64,000 nucleotides of DNA from Anaerohalosphaeraceae bacterium (GCA_021108375.1 JAIORA010000048.1:93785-157784); one strand, 5' to 3'. Counted from the first letter of the stretch, positions 46,874-57,855 are shown. Made by a program: numbers and translations. Notes: generated by a model not told the origin, from the letters alone.

Positions 46874-48148
46874 ATGGCACTTGAGATATTCAAAATTAAG
46901 GGCGGCACAAGCCTCAACGGCAAGGTAACGGTGAGCGGTTCAAAAAACGCGGCTCTGCCGATAATCGCCTCGACCATACTCAGCGATGGCAAATCCATAA
47001 TCAAATCCGTTCCCCGGCTCTCAGACATCGAAGTACTCTGCTCTCTTATGCAGTCGCTCGGCTGCAAAACAAATTTTCAGAATGACTGCGTCGAAATAGA
47101 TTCTGCCGTGATAGACAACCCCGTTGGCGAATATGAGATAGTCCGCAAAATGCGCGCGAGCATCTGCATACTCGGCCCGCTGCTGGCTCGGTGCGGCCGG
47201 GCACAAATCTCAATGCCCGGCGGCTGCGCAATCGGATACCGGCCAGTCGATATCCATCTTCGAGGTCTTGAAGCAATGGGCGCAAACATAGAATTAAAAA
47301 ACGGATACATATTCGCAAAAGCGCCAAGTGCCGGCCTTAAAGGCGCAAACATTTTTCTCGGCGGAGCGTTCGGCTCAAGCGTACTTGCAACTGCCAACGT
47401 ATTGTGCGCCGCTGTGATGGCAAAGGGCAGAACTATAATAGAATACGCTGCTTGTGAACCGGAAATAACCGACCTCGTGGACTGCCTGATAAAAATGGGG
47501 GCCGACATAAAAGGCAGAGGCTCGCCAAGACTCATCATCGAAGGCGTAAAGAAACTAAAACCAGCCGACCACACCGTCATACCCGATAGGATAGAGGCCG
47601 GCACGTTTATGGCATCCGCCTTGGCAACGAAAGGGGCCCTGGAAATTCAAAACTGCCGCTGCGAAGATATGATGGCCGTTGTGGACAAACTGCGCGAAAT
47701 GGGAGCAAAAATGCAGTGCAAAAAAAACTCCTGCTTGGTCGCTTTTGACAGCAAAATAAACCCCGTCGATATTACCACCCTGCCATACCCCGGCTTTCCG
47801 ACAGATTTGCAGGCACAGTTTATGATTGCCCTGGCCCTGGCCAAGGGCAACAGCGTAATAACTGAAAAAATATTCCCGGACAGATTTATGCACGTTCCGG
47901 AGCTAAATAGAATGGGCGCAAATCTGCGAAAAGAAGGCCAGTCCATCATAATTTCCGGCGTAAAAAAACTCACCGCGGCACCGGTAATGGCCTCGGACCT
48001 GCGAGCCTCAGCAGCCCTGGTCATTGCAGCCATCGCAGCGGCTGGCGAGACAATCATCAACCGAATTTACCACATCGACCGGGGCTACGAAAAAATCGAA
48101 ACCAAACTCAACGCCGTCGGTGCAAAAATTCAGCGGCTTGACGTATAA
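46874..48148 (+). CDS. murA: UDP-GlcNAc 1-carboxyvinyltransferase
   Basis: 424 residues; GGGAATT precedes the ATG. K24-N25 in SGSKNAALP and the active-site C118 in GGCAIGYRP (the fosfomycin target) are present, and the six repeated inner alpha-beta modules follow. It makes the first committed peptidoglycan precursor. Its presence supports a peptidoglycan wall in this planctomycete lineage. It is monocistronic, flanked by the CPBP gene and a repeat field. Confidence 0.97.
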   Translation: MALEIFKIKGGTSLNGKVTVSGSKNAALPIIASTILSDGKSIIKSVPRLSDIEVLCSLMQSLGCKTNFQNDCVEIDSAVIDNPVGEYEIVRKMRASICILGPLLARCGRAQISMPGGCAIGYRPVDIHLRGLEAMGANIELKNGYIFAKAPSAGLKGANIFLGGAFGSSVLATANVLCAAVMAKGRTIIEYAACEPEITDLVDCLIKMGADIKGRGSPRLIIEGVKKLKPADHTVIPDRIEAGTFMASALATKGALEIQNCRCEDMMAVVDKLREMGAKMQCKKNSCLVAFDSKINPVDITTLPYPGFPTDLQAQFMIALALAKGNSVITEKIFPDRFMHVPELNRMGANLRKEGQSIIISGVKKLTAAPVMASDLRASAALVIAAIAAAGETIINRIYHIDRGYEKIETKLNAVGAKIQRLDV

Positions 48149-48534
48149 AATCATCCCTCAGTGCCATACACCTGTCATCAGGCCGATAAGAACATAGAAA
48201 TTTAGACTAATGAAGACGATGTTTATGTCGTAAGTCAGTTGCGGAGACGAAAGCGGCAGCAGAAGACTTTTGTATCAGCCCGTTTGCGGTTCAACCCGGC
48301 AGAACGAAATCAATAAATCGCCGTGCACTATTGTACGGCGTGTGAAGTTGACGTTTCCTGCCGGGCTGAGTCCAGAGGAGAGCAGCCTGGCAGGACAAGG
48401 GGGAAGTTCTGTTGTTTATTCAGCCTCCGGAGGATTTCCGTTTATTTCGCTCCAGCCAACTGTTAGTAGCCGAGCAGCGGAAGCTGCCGGATAATCGTTT
48501 TGTCATTGCGAGCGCAGCGTGGCAATCTCGTTTT
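48149..48534. other. Gap after murA with a switch-like RNA structure and repeats
   Basis: 386 bases without a gene. CTGCCGGGCTG (48359-48369) can pair either with upstream CAACCCGGCAG (48292-48302) or with downstream CAGCCTGGCAGG (about 48382-48393), and the two pairings exclude each other. CGCCGT/ACGGCG (48319-48340) makes a small hairpin between them. A CCGA-hairpin repeat (48468-48492) and a TCATTGCGAGCG...GGCAATCTCG repeat (48501-48530) follow. Confidence 0.55.
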
Positions 48535-49500
48535 TCAGTCGACTACTCGCCTGCGATACAATTTTGCCTCCAGCGAACGCACATATCCAGTCCAGTCCGC
48601 ATCGCCAGGCTCGTTTTCTATGATATTGGAAATCTGATTCATCTTCGCGTCAATGTTATCGATATAGCCAACCAGAAATGCCTCCGCCGTCATAGGCAGT
48701 TTTGGCGAGCCGAATTCATATTGGCCGTGATGAGCCAAAATAATGTGCTCTATACTCTCGACAACCGAATCATCAATTTCGACACCTTTAGCTCTGAGAG
48801 TCTCGATCGCTTGCTGAACCATCATCACCGTCTGAACAATATGGCCGAGCATCTGGCCCGAATCGGTATAACCAAAAGCCATCTCATAAGACAACTCTTT
48901 AGTCTTGCCCATATCGTGCAGAAAAATCCCCGCTATTACCAAATCCGCCTGCAAATCGGGATACAAAGGAATGATCGCTTTTGCGACGTTGAGCATATTA
49001 TGGGTATGTTCCAAAAGGCCGCCAAGATAGTTGTGATGATTCTGCGTCGCCGCCGGTGCCTTGCGGAATTTCGACATAAGTTTCTCATCAAATAGAAACT
49101 CGCCGACCAATGCCTTTACGGTCGGATTTTTCAACTCGCTCAACATCTCTTCAATCCGGCTAAACATTTCTGCCGGGTCTTTTTCAGTTCTGGGCAGATA
49201 ATCTTCAAGGTTTACATTCTCGCCGCTGACAACTCTAATGTCGTTAACAACAATCTGCAAAGCACTTTGGTACATTTCGCTTCGGCCTTTGATGTGTACA
49301 AAACCTTCTTTAGGCAGCGTATTATAAACCGCTTCGCTCGCCTGCCACATCCTGCCGTTAAGCCTACCGGTTCTATCACTCAGATACATCGCGATATACA
49401 TATCTCCCCTTGTGGTACTCCGCAGAATGGGCTGATTGACTACATACACCCCGTCAATGGTAACGCCGGGTTTGAGCTGACCAATAAATAAGTGCGACAT
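48535..49500 (-). CDS. YhaM-type 3'-5' exoribonuclease (OB fold plus HD domain)
   Basis: 321 residues; GGGAGAAGAA before the ATG. N-terminal OB-fold nucleic-acid-binding domain (GVYVVNQPILRST, YLSDRTGRLNGRMW) then an HD phosphohydrolase: HHNYLGGLLEHTHNMLN, FLHDMGKTKEL, and YIDNIDAKMNQI as the late aspartate. YhaM trims RNA and DNA 3' ends in Firmicutes. No neighbour shares its direction closely. Confidence 0.88.
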   Translation of the reverse strand: MSHLFIGQLKPGVTIDGVYVVNQPILRSTTRGDMYIAMYLSDRTGRLNGRMWQASEAVYNTLPKEGFVHIKGRSEMYQSALQIVVNDIRVVSGENVNLEDYLPRTEKDPAEMFSRIEEMLSELKNPTVKALVGEFLFDEKLMSKFRKAPAATQNHHNYLGGLLEHTHNMLNVAKAIIPLYPDLQADLVIAGIFLHDMGKTKELSYEMAFGYTDSGQMLGHIVQTVMMVQQAIETLRAKGVEIDDSVVESIEHIILAHHGQYEFGSPKLPMTAEAFLVGYIDNIDAKMNQISNIIENEPGDADWTGYVRSLEAKLYRRRVVD

Positions 49501-49595
49501 TTCTTCTCCCGATATAAAGATGCTTATAAGTGCCGCCGAATATAATCGTTTAGGCCCCCAATCGCAAGCAAAACCTTTAAAACACCCCCATCAGC

Positions 49596-49817
49596 AACCG
49601 AGCAGCGGAAGCTGCCGGATAAAGTTGTTATCATTTAGCCCGTAGAGCCTGCCCTGAGCGAAGCCGAATGGGTCTTGCCCTGCGGGTATCTGCATACTGT
49701 TTATCCTTTGCATATTACCGTTTAGCCCCGCCATCACCATGGCGGGGTTTGTATTTGCGAATGATTTGCATCTTTCCCATCGCCTAATAGCCGAGCAGCG
49801 GGAGCTGCCGGACAAAC
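49596..49817. repeat. Repeat field with an interrupted hairpin
   Basis: CCGA-hairpin copies at 49596-49620 and 49789-49812. A TAGCCC hairpin at 49634-49688 is split by about 27 bases that resemble part of the TCATTTCGACC element. A second, intact TAGCCCCGCC/GGCGGGG hairpin lies at 49722-49749. Confidence 0.8.
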
Positions 49818-50687
49818 CTATGTGCTTATAAGACACTTGATATGACCGCCGAGCATCAGCGAAACGAATATCAAATAGTCAATATCGTTAAGTCCATAAT
49901 GTTCGTGGTCGAGCGAGTTGTCCGCATACAAAACCCCATAGCAGGCATTTTCACTCATAACCGGCACAACCATCGCCGAGTGAATCTTGCCGCCTTCGGA
50001 CTGCATCGGCAGCCGAGGAATCAAAATATACTGATGGTTCTTCACCGCCTCACTTATCCTGTGCTCAAGATACAACTCTTCGAGCCTGACCGTCTCACCG
50101 CCGAGCCTTTTACCCTTTGCCACCTCCATCGCTCCTGCCGGATTTGCCCTGAGCGATACCCAAACCTGATAAGACTTGAACTGCTTAAAAATCAGGGCGA
50201 TTGATGCCGGCAATAGCTGTTCAAGGCTACCGCATTTTAAAATCAAATTTGACGCATAAGAAAAATCTTTCGCCCGCTTAGCCTGCATCCTTATCAGCGG
50301 AGCATCTGAACTTTCCATATGCCTCAAAACGACCTGCGGCTCGTGCAGTGTCGAGTGCAACGTATCTTCAAGGCTCATAGATGGCATACTCTCAACGACA
50401 TCATCGAGATGCACTTCGATATTAAAATCAGCAATTCCGAGCGTATCGCCGTTATTCAATGGCGCTTTATGTACTGGCTCATCGTTAAGAAATGTCTTGT
50501 TAGCGGAATCAAGGTCTTCGACAACCCATTTTCCATCGGTGGTGGTATATATAACGGTATGTTGGCGGGAAACAGCCCTGTCGGGCAGGAAAATCTGGCT
50601 GCCGATTTGCCGACCGACGTATATCGGCCCGCGCGAAAAACGCAGCTCATTAATCAAATTATCCGCTCTTTTGACTGTAAGCCGCAT
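49818..50687 (-). CDS. FHA-domain protein with GAF domain
   Basis: 289 residues from the ATG at 50685-50687 (GGAG seven bases before). The FHA domain (residues ~20-95) has IYVGRQIGSQIFLPDRAVSRQHTVIY, NKTFLNDEP and LNNGDTLGIADF; FHA binds phosphothreonine. A linker with HMESSDAPLIRMQAK is followed by a GAF-type domain (~135-285) ending YGVLYADNSLDHEHYG. The plan fits a phospho-signal adaptor or regulator input. No kinase is adjacent. Confidence 0.88.
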   Translation of the reverse strand: MRLTVKRADNLINELRFSRGPIYVGRQIGSQIFLPDRAVSRQHTVIYTTTDGKWVVEDLDSANKTFLNDEPVHKAPLNNGDTLGIADFNIEVHLDDVVESMPSMSLEDTLHSTLHEPQVVLRHMESSDAPLIRMQAKRAKDFSYASNLILKCGSLEQLLPASIALIFKQFKSYQVWVSLRANPAGAMEVAKGKRLGGETVRLEELYLEHRISEAVKNHQYILIPRLPMQSEGGKIHSAMVVPVMSENACYGVLYADNSLDHEHYGLNDIDYLIFVSLMLGGHIKCLIST

Positions 50688-50933
50688 CAAGTATCTCCAT
50701 ACACTTTATAGCTTTAACTCGGTAACTCTAACCTAAACAACTCTAAAAACAAACAAAAAAAGCTCTGTAACCACTGTCTATACTATCTTTTACCCATAAC
50801 CTTGTCAAGCTATTATTACCGCCCTCGCTTGATGCCAATTATCGGCCTCTACAATACCTTTTTTTCACTTGCAATCACCTCTGGAGCAATATAACCTAAC
50901 TGTCAAACAAGGACTGTTAAAAGGGAGCGTATC

Positions 50934-52136
50934 ATGAATTTTATTAAGAGTGCTTTGGCTTTTAAAAGCAGGTTGACACGTTTTAATGAAGAACAACCTC
51001 TGGGTAAATTATCGCTGACTATCGTGATTTTGCTGGACATATTCCTCTTGTCAGTTGTGTTTGTCGGACTTGACGCTCACACAGCACAGCTTAGCTCGGT
51101 TCGTGAATATTTTCCACACGAATGCAGACAGGCTTTGATTGAAGACCGATGGTCTAATGCTAATAAGCTCGACAGACTGCAAAGTATTGTACTTAACGAT
51201 TACAATAATTATCTTCACAGAGACAGCTTTTTCGATGAAGATAAGCTCGCTAAGATGCATCCTGATTGCAAAAAATATTTTCAGAGTGTTAAAGCAATTG
51301 CGGAAAACCAAAGTCTCAAAAATATGTTCATCGAAAGACAAAGCCTTGAGCGAAAACGTTCTAATTGGCGAACAAGACACAATATCGGCAAAGATGTTTA
51401 TGACACGCAACTGCTTGAAAAAATAGCAGATAATAATTCAAAATCTGGCAAAAGCGTTACTGAATCGATGCGGGAAATCTCCACAGAATATGAAAAAATC
51501 AACGCCAGGCTTACCACAATAAGCTCAAAGATTAGCAACGCCCAGCTTGTAAAAGACTTCTTTGAACAGTTTGGCCCGTCAAACTCATCAAAACGCGACA
51601 ATCTCATATCTGACCTCAAACGATATAAAGTTTTTTATGCACTCAAGGAGCTTTGCTGGCAGTTTCTGTTTTTGTTGCCGATTTTCGCCGGAGCCTTGTT
51701 TTGGCACATAAGAAGTACAAACAAAAAGTTGCCGACACAAACTTTATTCTCAGCTCATTTGCTGACTATTGCCTCGATACCAATCCTCTTTAAAATCGTA
51801 GAACTTGTGTTGGATTTGATTCCTAATACCTTTTTTAGAGCATTATTTAAACTGCTCGAAAAGCTTCATATTATAGCATTGTGGCATTATCTGTTGATTG
51901 TGGTTGCGTTGTTTGTTGCGATATTGATAGTTTATCTTATACAAAAGAAATTTTTCAACAAGCAGAGGGTCTATGAAAAAAGACTCATTGCAGGCAAATG
52001 CTGGTTTTGTGGAAAAAAGCTGCCTCCTAAAAGCAGGCACTGTCCATTTTGCGGCAAAAACCAGATGAGACAATGTTCGCACTGCCAGAGTGATACTTTC
52101 CTCGGAGGCAGTTGCTGCATAAATTGCGGTAAGTGA
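50934..52136 (+). CDS. Membrane protein with a C-terminal double zinc ribbon
   Basis: 400 residues. Helices at ~25-47 and three more at ~228-330 enclose a long extracytoplasmic coiled coil (residues ~50-225, ERQSLERKRSNWRTRHNIGKD). The C-terminal ~45 residues carry two CxxC pairs each (CWFCGKKLPPKSRHCPFCG and CSHCQSDTFLGGSCCINCG), i.e. two zinc ribbons in the cytoplasm. The ends resemble proteins annotated only as zinc-ribbon domain containing. Function unknown. Single gene, AAAGGGAGC before the ATG. Confidence 0.65.
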   Translation: MNFIKSALAFKSRLTRFNEEQPLGKLSLTIVILLDIFLLSVVFVGLDAHTAQLSSVREYFPHECRQALIEDRWSNANKLDRLQSIVLNDYNNYLHRDSFFDEDKLAKMHPDCKKYFQSVKAIAENQSLKNMFIERQSLERKRSNWRTRHNIGKDVYDTQLLEKIADNNSKSGKSVTESMREISTEYEKINARLTTISSKISNAQLVKDFFEQFGPSNSSKRDNLISDLKRYKVFYALKELCWQFLFLLPIFAGALFWHIRSTNKKLPTQTLFSAHLLTIASIPILFKIVELVLDLIPNTFFRALFKLLEKLHIIALWHYLLIVVALFVAILIVYLIQKKFFNKQRVYEKRLIAGKCWFCGKKLPPKSRHCPFCGKNQMRQCSHCQSDTFLGGSCCINCGK

Positions 52137-52162
52137 ATTATTATCTGAAAAAAAATGAAAAC

Positions 52163-52201
52163 AAAAAAAGCCCGGCAAGAGATTTAATCTCACCGAGCTT
52201 T
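52163..52201 (-). terminator. Terminator of eno, possibly bidirectional
   Basis: AAGCTCGGTGAGATT and AATCTCTTGCCGGGCTT pair on the minus strand, followed by TTTTTTT. On the plus strand the tail is poor, so the main user is enolase. Confidence 0.7.
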
Positions 52202-52219
52202 GAGTTGCTTTAGCTTGCT

Positions 52220-52323
52220 GTCATTTCGACCGAAGGCCGCAAAGCGGACGGAGTGGAGAAATCTGCTTTTTAATAGATTCCTCGACGCAGTTCATCCCTG
52301 TGCAGACAGGGACTCGGAATGAC
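52220..52323 (+). repeat. Long TCATTTCGACC element with inserted hairpin
   Basis: Begins GTCATTTCGACC and ends CTCGGAATGAC, a loose palindrome of ~104 bases. Relative to the copies at 40799-40906 and 57856-57963 its middle-right part is replaced by ~27 bases including CCCTGTGCAGACAGGG, an inverted repeat, and the left part differs in the GGCCGCAAAGCGG segment. Confidence 0.85.
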
Positions 52324-52332
52324 AAAAAAACT

Positions 52333-53649
<1,317 letters not shown>

Positions 53650-53730
53650 TCAATTTCTTATATTTTACCGCCTCAAAACCTCATCAGACTCGGCAGGTTA
53701 ACTTCTTATCAAATAATAGTCAAGACTTCA

Positions 53731-53759
53731 TTGCCATACGGAACTATTTTTGGTATTAT
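53731..53759 (+). promoter_or_regulatory. Promoter of psd, predicting a leaderless mRNA
   Basis: TTGCCA (53731-53736), 17 bases, TATTAT (53754-53759), with TGG directly before the -10. Transcription should start near 53766, only about two bases before the ATG at 53768, and no ribosome-binding site is seen. Confidence 0.6.
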
Positions 53760-53767
53760 TCCTGCCT

Positions 53768-54457
53768 ATGAAGATACCGATAACAAAATTTGGACTGCCG
53801 CAGGTAGCGTTTTTCTCCGCCGATTTGCTCGGCCTGATGCTCCTTTTCGCGTTCACCGTAAAAAACGTAACGCTCTTATGGACGCTTGAGCTAATCTCAC
53901 TGGCCTTTTTGCTCTGGGTTCTGGCTTTTTTCCGCGACCCCAACCGCAAAATACCGCAGGAAACAGATATTCTCCTTGCCCCTGCCGATGGCAAAATAAG
54001 CGATATAGACCTGATTGACGACCCAAACTGCAAAGGCCAAAAGCTGATGCGGGTGGGCATTTTCCTCAGCGTTTTTAACGTACACATCAACCGAGTACCC
54101 TGCCGGGTAAAAATCGACAGCATAAAATACTGTCCCGGCCAGTTCAAAAACGCAATGTCGCCGGAGTCGGCCCAGGTAAACGAATCGAACGATTTAACAA
54201 TGACCCGCCTCGACGAACCCAGCCATATGATAGTAGTAAGGCAGATAAGCGGAGCAATAGCCCGCAGAATCGTCTGCATTGCAAAACCAGACAACGAGTT
54301 ATCGCAAGGCCAACGATTCGGAATGATAAAATTCGGGTCGAGAACCGAAATTTGCATCCCGGAAGACATCGCCGCCGAATGCCTCGTCAAAGTCGGCCAA
54401 AAGGTCAAAGCCGGCGAAACAATCCTTATGAAATATAAAAATGAACAGACACGCTAA
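53768..54457 (+). CDS. psd: Phosphatidylserine decarboxylase
   Basis: 229 residues from the ATG at 53768. The pyruvoyl self-cleavage site is G190-S191 in KFGSRTEI, the archaeal-type variant of LGST. Two N-terminal membrane helices and the beta-rich core with APADGKI and FLSVFNVHINR are intact. It makes phosphatidylethanolamine from the product of pssA, which starts 17 bases before its end. The whole pathway from CDP-DAG to PE is thus encoded here except CDP-DAG synthase. Confidence 0.95.
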   Translation: MKIPITKFGLPQVAFFSADLLGLMLLFAFTVKNVTLLWTLELISLAFLLWVLAFFRDPNRKIPQETDILLAPADGKISDIDLIDDPNCKGQKLMRVGIFLSVFNVHINRVPCRVKIDSIKYCPGQFKNAMSPESAQVNESNDLTMTRLDEPSHMIVVRQISGAIARRIVCIAKPDNELSQGQRFGMIKFGSRTEICIPEDIAAECLVKVGQKVKAGETILMKYKNEQTR

Positions 54458-55349
54458 AAAATCACTGCTGCGAAAAGTCCGTAAGCAACGACTGCGATAT
54501 ATAACCGTTCTGCCATCGCTGGTAACTCTCATTAACGGCATCTGCGGATTCGCCGCAATTATGTTCGCGACAAAGGCCGGCCAGACAAAAACGGCTGGCA
54601 TAGACGCTTTCAGCTACCACTTCCCATTCCTGACAGTCGCCTGCTATATGCTCGGTGCGGCAATGCTCGCCGATATGCTCGATGGCCGCTTGGCCCGAAT
54701 GAGCCACAGCACTTCCAGTTTTGGCGGCCAGCTCGACAGTCTCTGCGATATTATAAGTTTCGGCGTAGCACCAGCGGTTATGATGCTCAAATTTATGGAG
54801 GTAAACGTTTCTGCCGGCACACCAATTGATGTCTTCATATACCGATTCCTGTGGCTCGCCTCAGCCATCTATATCGGCTGCGCAGCAATAAGATTGGCTC
54901 GGTTCAACGTCGAAAACGAAGAGGATGAATCAAGCCATATGAGCTTTCTCGGCCTACCTTCCCCCGCCGCTGCCGGCGTTATAACAAGCCTGATACTCTT
55001 CAACCAGTACCTCGTAAACGACCCGCACAATAGCGGCACACTAATGAGCGGCATTGGCCACAACGCCATTGTCATAACACTACCGTTCATTACTATTGCT
55101 ATTGCGATTCTAATGATAAGCAGATTGCCCTACCCTCATTTGGTCAATCGTTATTTGAAAGGCCGCAAACCGTTTGCGTATTTGGTATGGACGATAGTTT
55201 TGTTAGTACTGATTATTTTCATTTTCGAGTTCGCTGCCGCCGTAATTTTTTGCGGCTTAGCTGCCAGCGGCCCTGCTAAATGGCTCTACATAAAGGCTAA
55301 AATTCACTCTGCCGCCGTTAAAAGCCGAGCAGCGGAAGCTGCCGGATAA
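54441..55349 (+). CDS. pssA: CDP-diacylglycerol-serine O-phosphatidyltransferase
   Basis: 302 residues. The CDP-alcohol phosphotransferase motif DGx2ARx8Gx3Dx3D is complete (LDGRLARMSHSTSSFGGQLD then SLCD). About eight membrane helices. The last residues, KSRAAEAAG plus stop, are read from a CCGA-hairpin repeat (55323-55347), so the tail is repeat-derived. Overlaps psd by 17 bases. Confidence 0.95.
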   Translation: MNRHAKKSLLRKVRKQRLRYITVLPSLVTLINGICGFAAIMFATKAGQTKTAGIDAFSYHFPFLTVACYMLGAAMLADMLDGRLARMSHSTSSFGGQLDSLCDIISFGVAPAVMMLKFMEVNVSAGTPIDVFIYRFLWLASAIYIGCAAIRLARFNVENEEDESSHMSFLGLPSPAAAGVITSLILFNQYLVNDPHNSGTLMSGIGHNAIVITLPFITIAIAILMISRLPYPHLVNRYLKGRKPFAYLVWTIVLLVLIIFIFEFAAAVIFCGLAASGPAKWLYIKAKIHSAAVKSRAAEAAG

Positions 55350-56183
55350 GGTTGTCATCATTTCGACCATCGCGGATAAATCTCGGTTTTAATTAACCAC
55401 GAAAAACCACGAATTATTTTTAATCTTCTGCATCGCCATTTAGCCCTGCCATCTTGTATGGCAGGGTCTTGTTTTTTATTTAGCCCCCAGGTCTTGTCTT
55501 GGGGGTTGTTAACGAATGGTTTATTGCATTAACACCGACTCTGTCATTTCGACCAACGTGGAGAAATCTGTTTAGCCTCGGCCGGCACGGCCGAGTTATT
55601 TAGCCCCACATTTACAAATGTGGGGTTATTGTTTGTTTGGAATTTTAAATTTTTCTGTTTCGATATTGTTTAGGATTTAGGTATTAGAATTTAGGATTTG
55701 TTTTCCGCTTTCTGTACTCTTTAGATAATCTGTGAAATCAGTGTCTAAAAATAATCTGTGCTCTCTGTGCCTTCATAGCTGATTTTCTTTGTCATTCCCA
55801 CGAAAGTGGGAATCCATTTTTTGTATTTTGTTTTTTAATCAGTGCAATCCGCGTAATCAGTGTTTAAACAATTTGTGTTTATTCGTGTCAATTCGTGGCT
55901 AATTTATTCTGTCATACCCGCGAAAGCGGGTATCCAATTTAATCGGTCATCGCCGAAAGGCGATTCCTTAGCTTTGCCTTTTTACTTTTAGGTTTTTACT
56001 TTTTTAAATCTGTGTAATCAGTGAAATCTGTGTCTAAAAAACTTCGTGGTTTTATGTCTTCGTGGCTAATTTTCTTTGTCATTCCCGTGAAAACGGGAAT
56101 CCATTTTACTGTATCTTGTTTTTTAATCTGTGTAATCAGTGAAATCTGTGTCTAAAAAACTTCGTGTCTTTGTGCCTCTGTAG
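55350..56183. repeat. Large mosaic repeat field after pssA
   Basis: 834 bases, no gene. Contains TAGCCC hairpins at 55440-55468, 55480-55508, 55571-55599 (TAGCCTCGGCC with GGCCGAG) and 55600-55630; TCATTTCGACC pieces near 55548; CCC-GAAA hairpins at 55793-55816, 55913-55936 and 56080-56103; and several copies of the GTAATCAGTGAAATCTGTG and CTTCGTGG blocks up to 56183. Confidence 0.85.
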
Positions 56184-57827
56184 CTATTTTTCCACAGGCC
56201 AAAAAACCGCATCGCCATCGTCGGTATTCCACATCTTTGGCTTACCTTTCTTATCAACGCCGACCTTCCCGCCATCATCATCAAAATCGCTGCCGAAACT
56301 ATATAATGTAAACCCCTCATCTGTTCTGCGATAAACTAAAGGCTCATCACTGTAAGGATCTATCGGCACGCTATTGATGCAGCCTGCCTCCTTAAGAACC
56401 GACAGGCTTTCAGGATAACTGCCCTTATCAGCTTTGTACACCAACAGCGCAAGAACCGTATATGTCGCTTCGACATCTGCCTTATAGCGAAAGGAAAGCT
56501 CTGTAACTTTTTGCATAGCAGGAATAAGTACATTCATAAAATAATTACCATCTGCAATTTGTCTGAGCTTTTCGTCTATATCGACCTGTTCCTTTTTCTG
56601 TACTGCCGGACTAAGCAATGAAATCTCGTCATAGTAATTGTACATTTGTTCAACTTTGGCCAGCGTCTGCTGTCTATTATCGTGAGTAAATAAAACCTTA
56701 AAACTCGTGGACAAAGCCTTTGCAAAACAATCTCCCTTTTCCCTATTCATACCCATACCCAGTATGATAAAAAAACGCTTAGGATATATATGCCCACCAC
56801 CAAGAATACCCTCCGTAAAACTCCTCTGAATTTCATCATAGAAAAACAGTTTTTCAGTTTTAAAATCTACTGTGAATTTCATATCCTTATAAATCGCTTT
56901 TAAATCCTGCCTCAGCTTTTTAACCTGCTTGATAGGAATATCATTCTGCGAGACTATGCTTCTGCAGGTATCGTTTGCATAATTACCCATCGCCCAGGCA
57001 ACAAGCTGACCTACAAGAAATGGGCTTGATTTAACGTGCTGACCAAACCTGTAAGCCATTTCAACATTATCGACAGCCAATTCATATTCCTCATTATCAG
57101 CAAAAAGCTGCGCCCGCCAACTGACAATCCTCACAAAATCCCTGAAAGCAGCAAGGTTTGGCATCAACACCCCCATCATACTGCCATCATCAGGCGAATT
57201 GTATTCTCTCCAGAACTGCGACCTTTCAGAGCCTTGTTTCACTAAATCCAGAATTTCGGAATTGTCTGCTATCCAATTATTTACAAACTCCCTATCCATT
57301 TGATTACAATCACTATATCCTGTTTTTAGTTTGTCACCTAAGGGCTTTTTAGTATCACCATCGAACTCTTCATACATTTCTGCCGCTTTAACATAATACA
57401 CCGCAGAGTTTTGCGATTCCTCGGCGCCGGCTGGCTTTACGATACGGTTAAGCTCAGCAATATAATCGACCGTAACATTTGGCCTGCCGCTCAAAAACCA
57501 TCCGACATAGGCAGCAAGCAAAAAAGCCGCCAAACAAGTCGCTTGAAACGAGCGGATAATCGTTTTGGCCCATAATGGCCGACAGCGTTTTTTCGCCCGC
57601 CTTGCCATTTTTCCCAGTATTTTCGCATCACCGAAATTTGTGATTAACTCTTTCGCAACAGTTTCTTTTTCCTCATCCGTTTTACAATCTGTCAGTGCAT
57701 CTTCAAAATGAGCAATTAGTTCTGCACGAACATCGGCGCGTATCTTTTTTCGGTATCGCATTTTTTTGATGACACGTTTTATATATTCCTCTGCCGAAGC
57801 CGGTAGGTTTTTAAATATATCATCCAT
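56184..57827 (-). CDS. Membrane protein with HAAS-like N-terminus paired with PadR
   Basis: 547 residues from the ATG at 57825-57827 (AGGAGAG seven bases before; a longer frame upstream is only repeat sequence). Residues 1-75 (FKNLPASAEEYIKRVIKKMRYRKKI, ELIAHFEDAL) resemble HAAS or DUF1700-like domains, which often pair with PadR regulators. A membrane helix is at ~95-115; a helical external part follows; the end YPESLSVLKEAG ... VPIDPYSDEPLVYRR ... LYSFGSDFDDDGG is the planctomycete/GspG-like C-terminal motif. Function unknown, probably an envelope sensor. Confidence 0.7.
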   Translation of the reverse strand: MDDIFKNLPASAEEYIKRVIKKMRYRKKIRADVRAELIAHFEDALTDCKTDEEKETVAKELITNFGDAKILGKMARRAKKRCRPLWAKTIIRSFQATCLAAFLLAAYVGWFLSGRPNVTVDYIAELNRIVKPAGAEESQNSAVYYVKAAEMYEEFDGDTKKPLGDKLKTGYSDCNQMDREFVNNWIADNSEILDLVKQGSERSQFWREYNSPDDGSMMGVLMPNLAAFRDFVRIVSWRAQLFADNEEYELAVDNVEMAYRFGQHVKSSPFLVGQLVAWAMGNYANDTCRSIVSQNDIPIKQVKKLRQDLKAIYKDMKFTVDFKTEKLFFYDEIQRSFTEGILGGGHIYPKRFFIILGMGMNREKGDCFAKALSTSFKVLFTHDNRQQTLAKVEQMYNYYDEISLLSPAVQKKEQVDIDEKLRQIADGNYFMNVLIPAMQKVTELSFRYKADVEATYTVLALLVYKADKGSYPESLSVLKEAGCINSVPIDPYSDEPLVYRRTDEGFTLYSFGSDFDDDGGKVGVDKKGKPKMWNTDDGDAVFWPVEK

Positions 57828-57855
57828 TTTTTTCTCTCCTGTTTTAATTGGCATT

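Noticed and set aside
48367..48393. Likeness of TCCAGAGGAGAGCAGCC to the SRP RNA apex
   Set aside because: Four of 18 positions differ, including the tetraloop, and the flanking helix does not follow the SRP layout; kept only as a structured element.
53728..54408. Open frame antisense to psd (226 residues)
   Set aside because: Low-complexity translation opposite a clear gene; a shadow.
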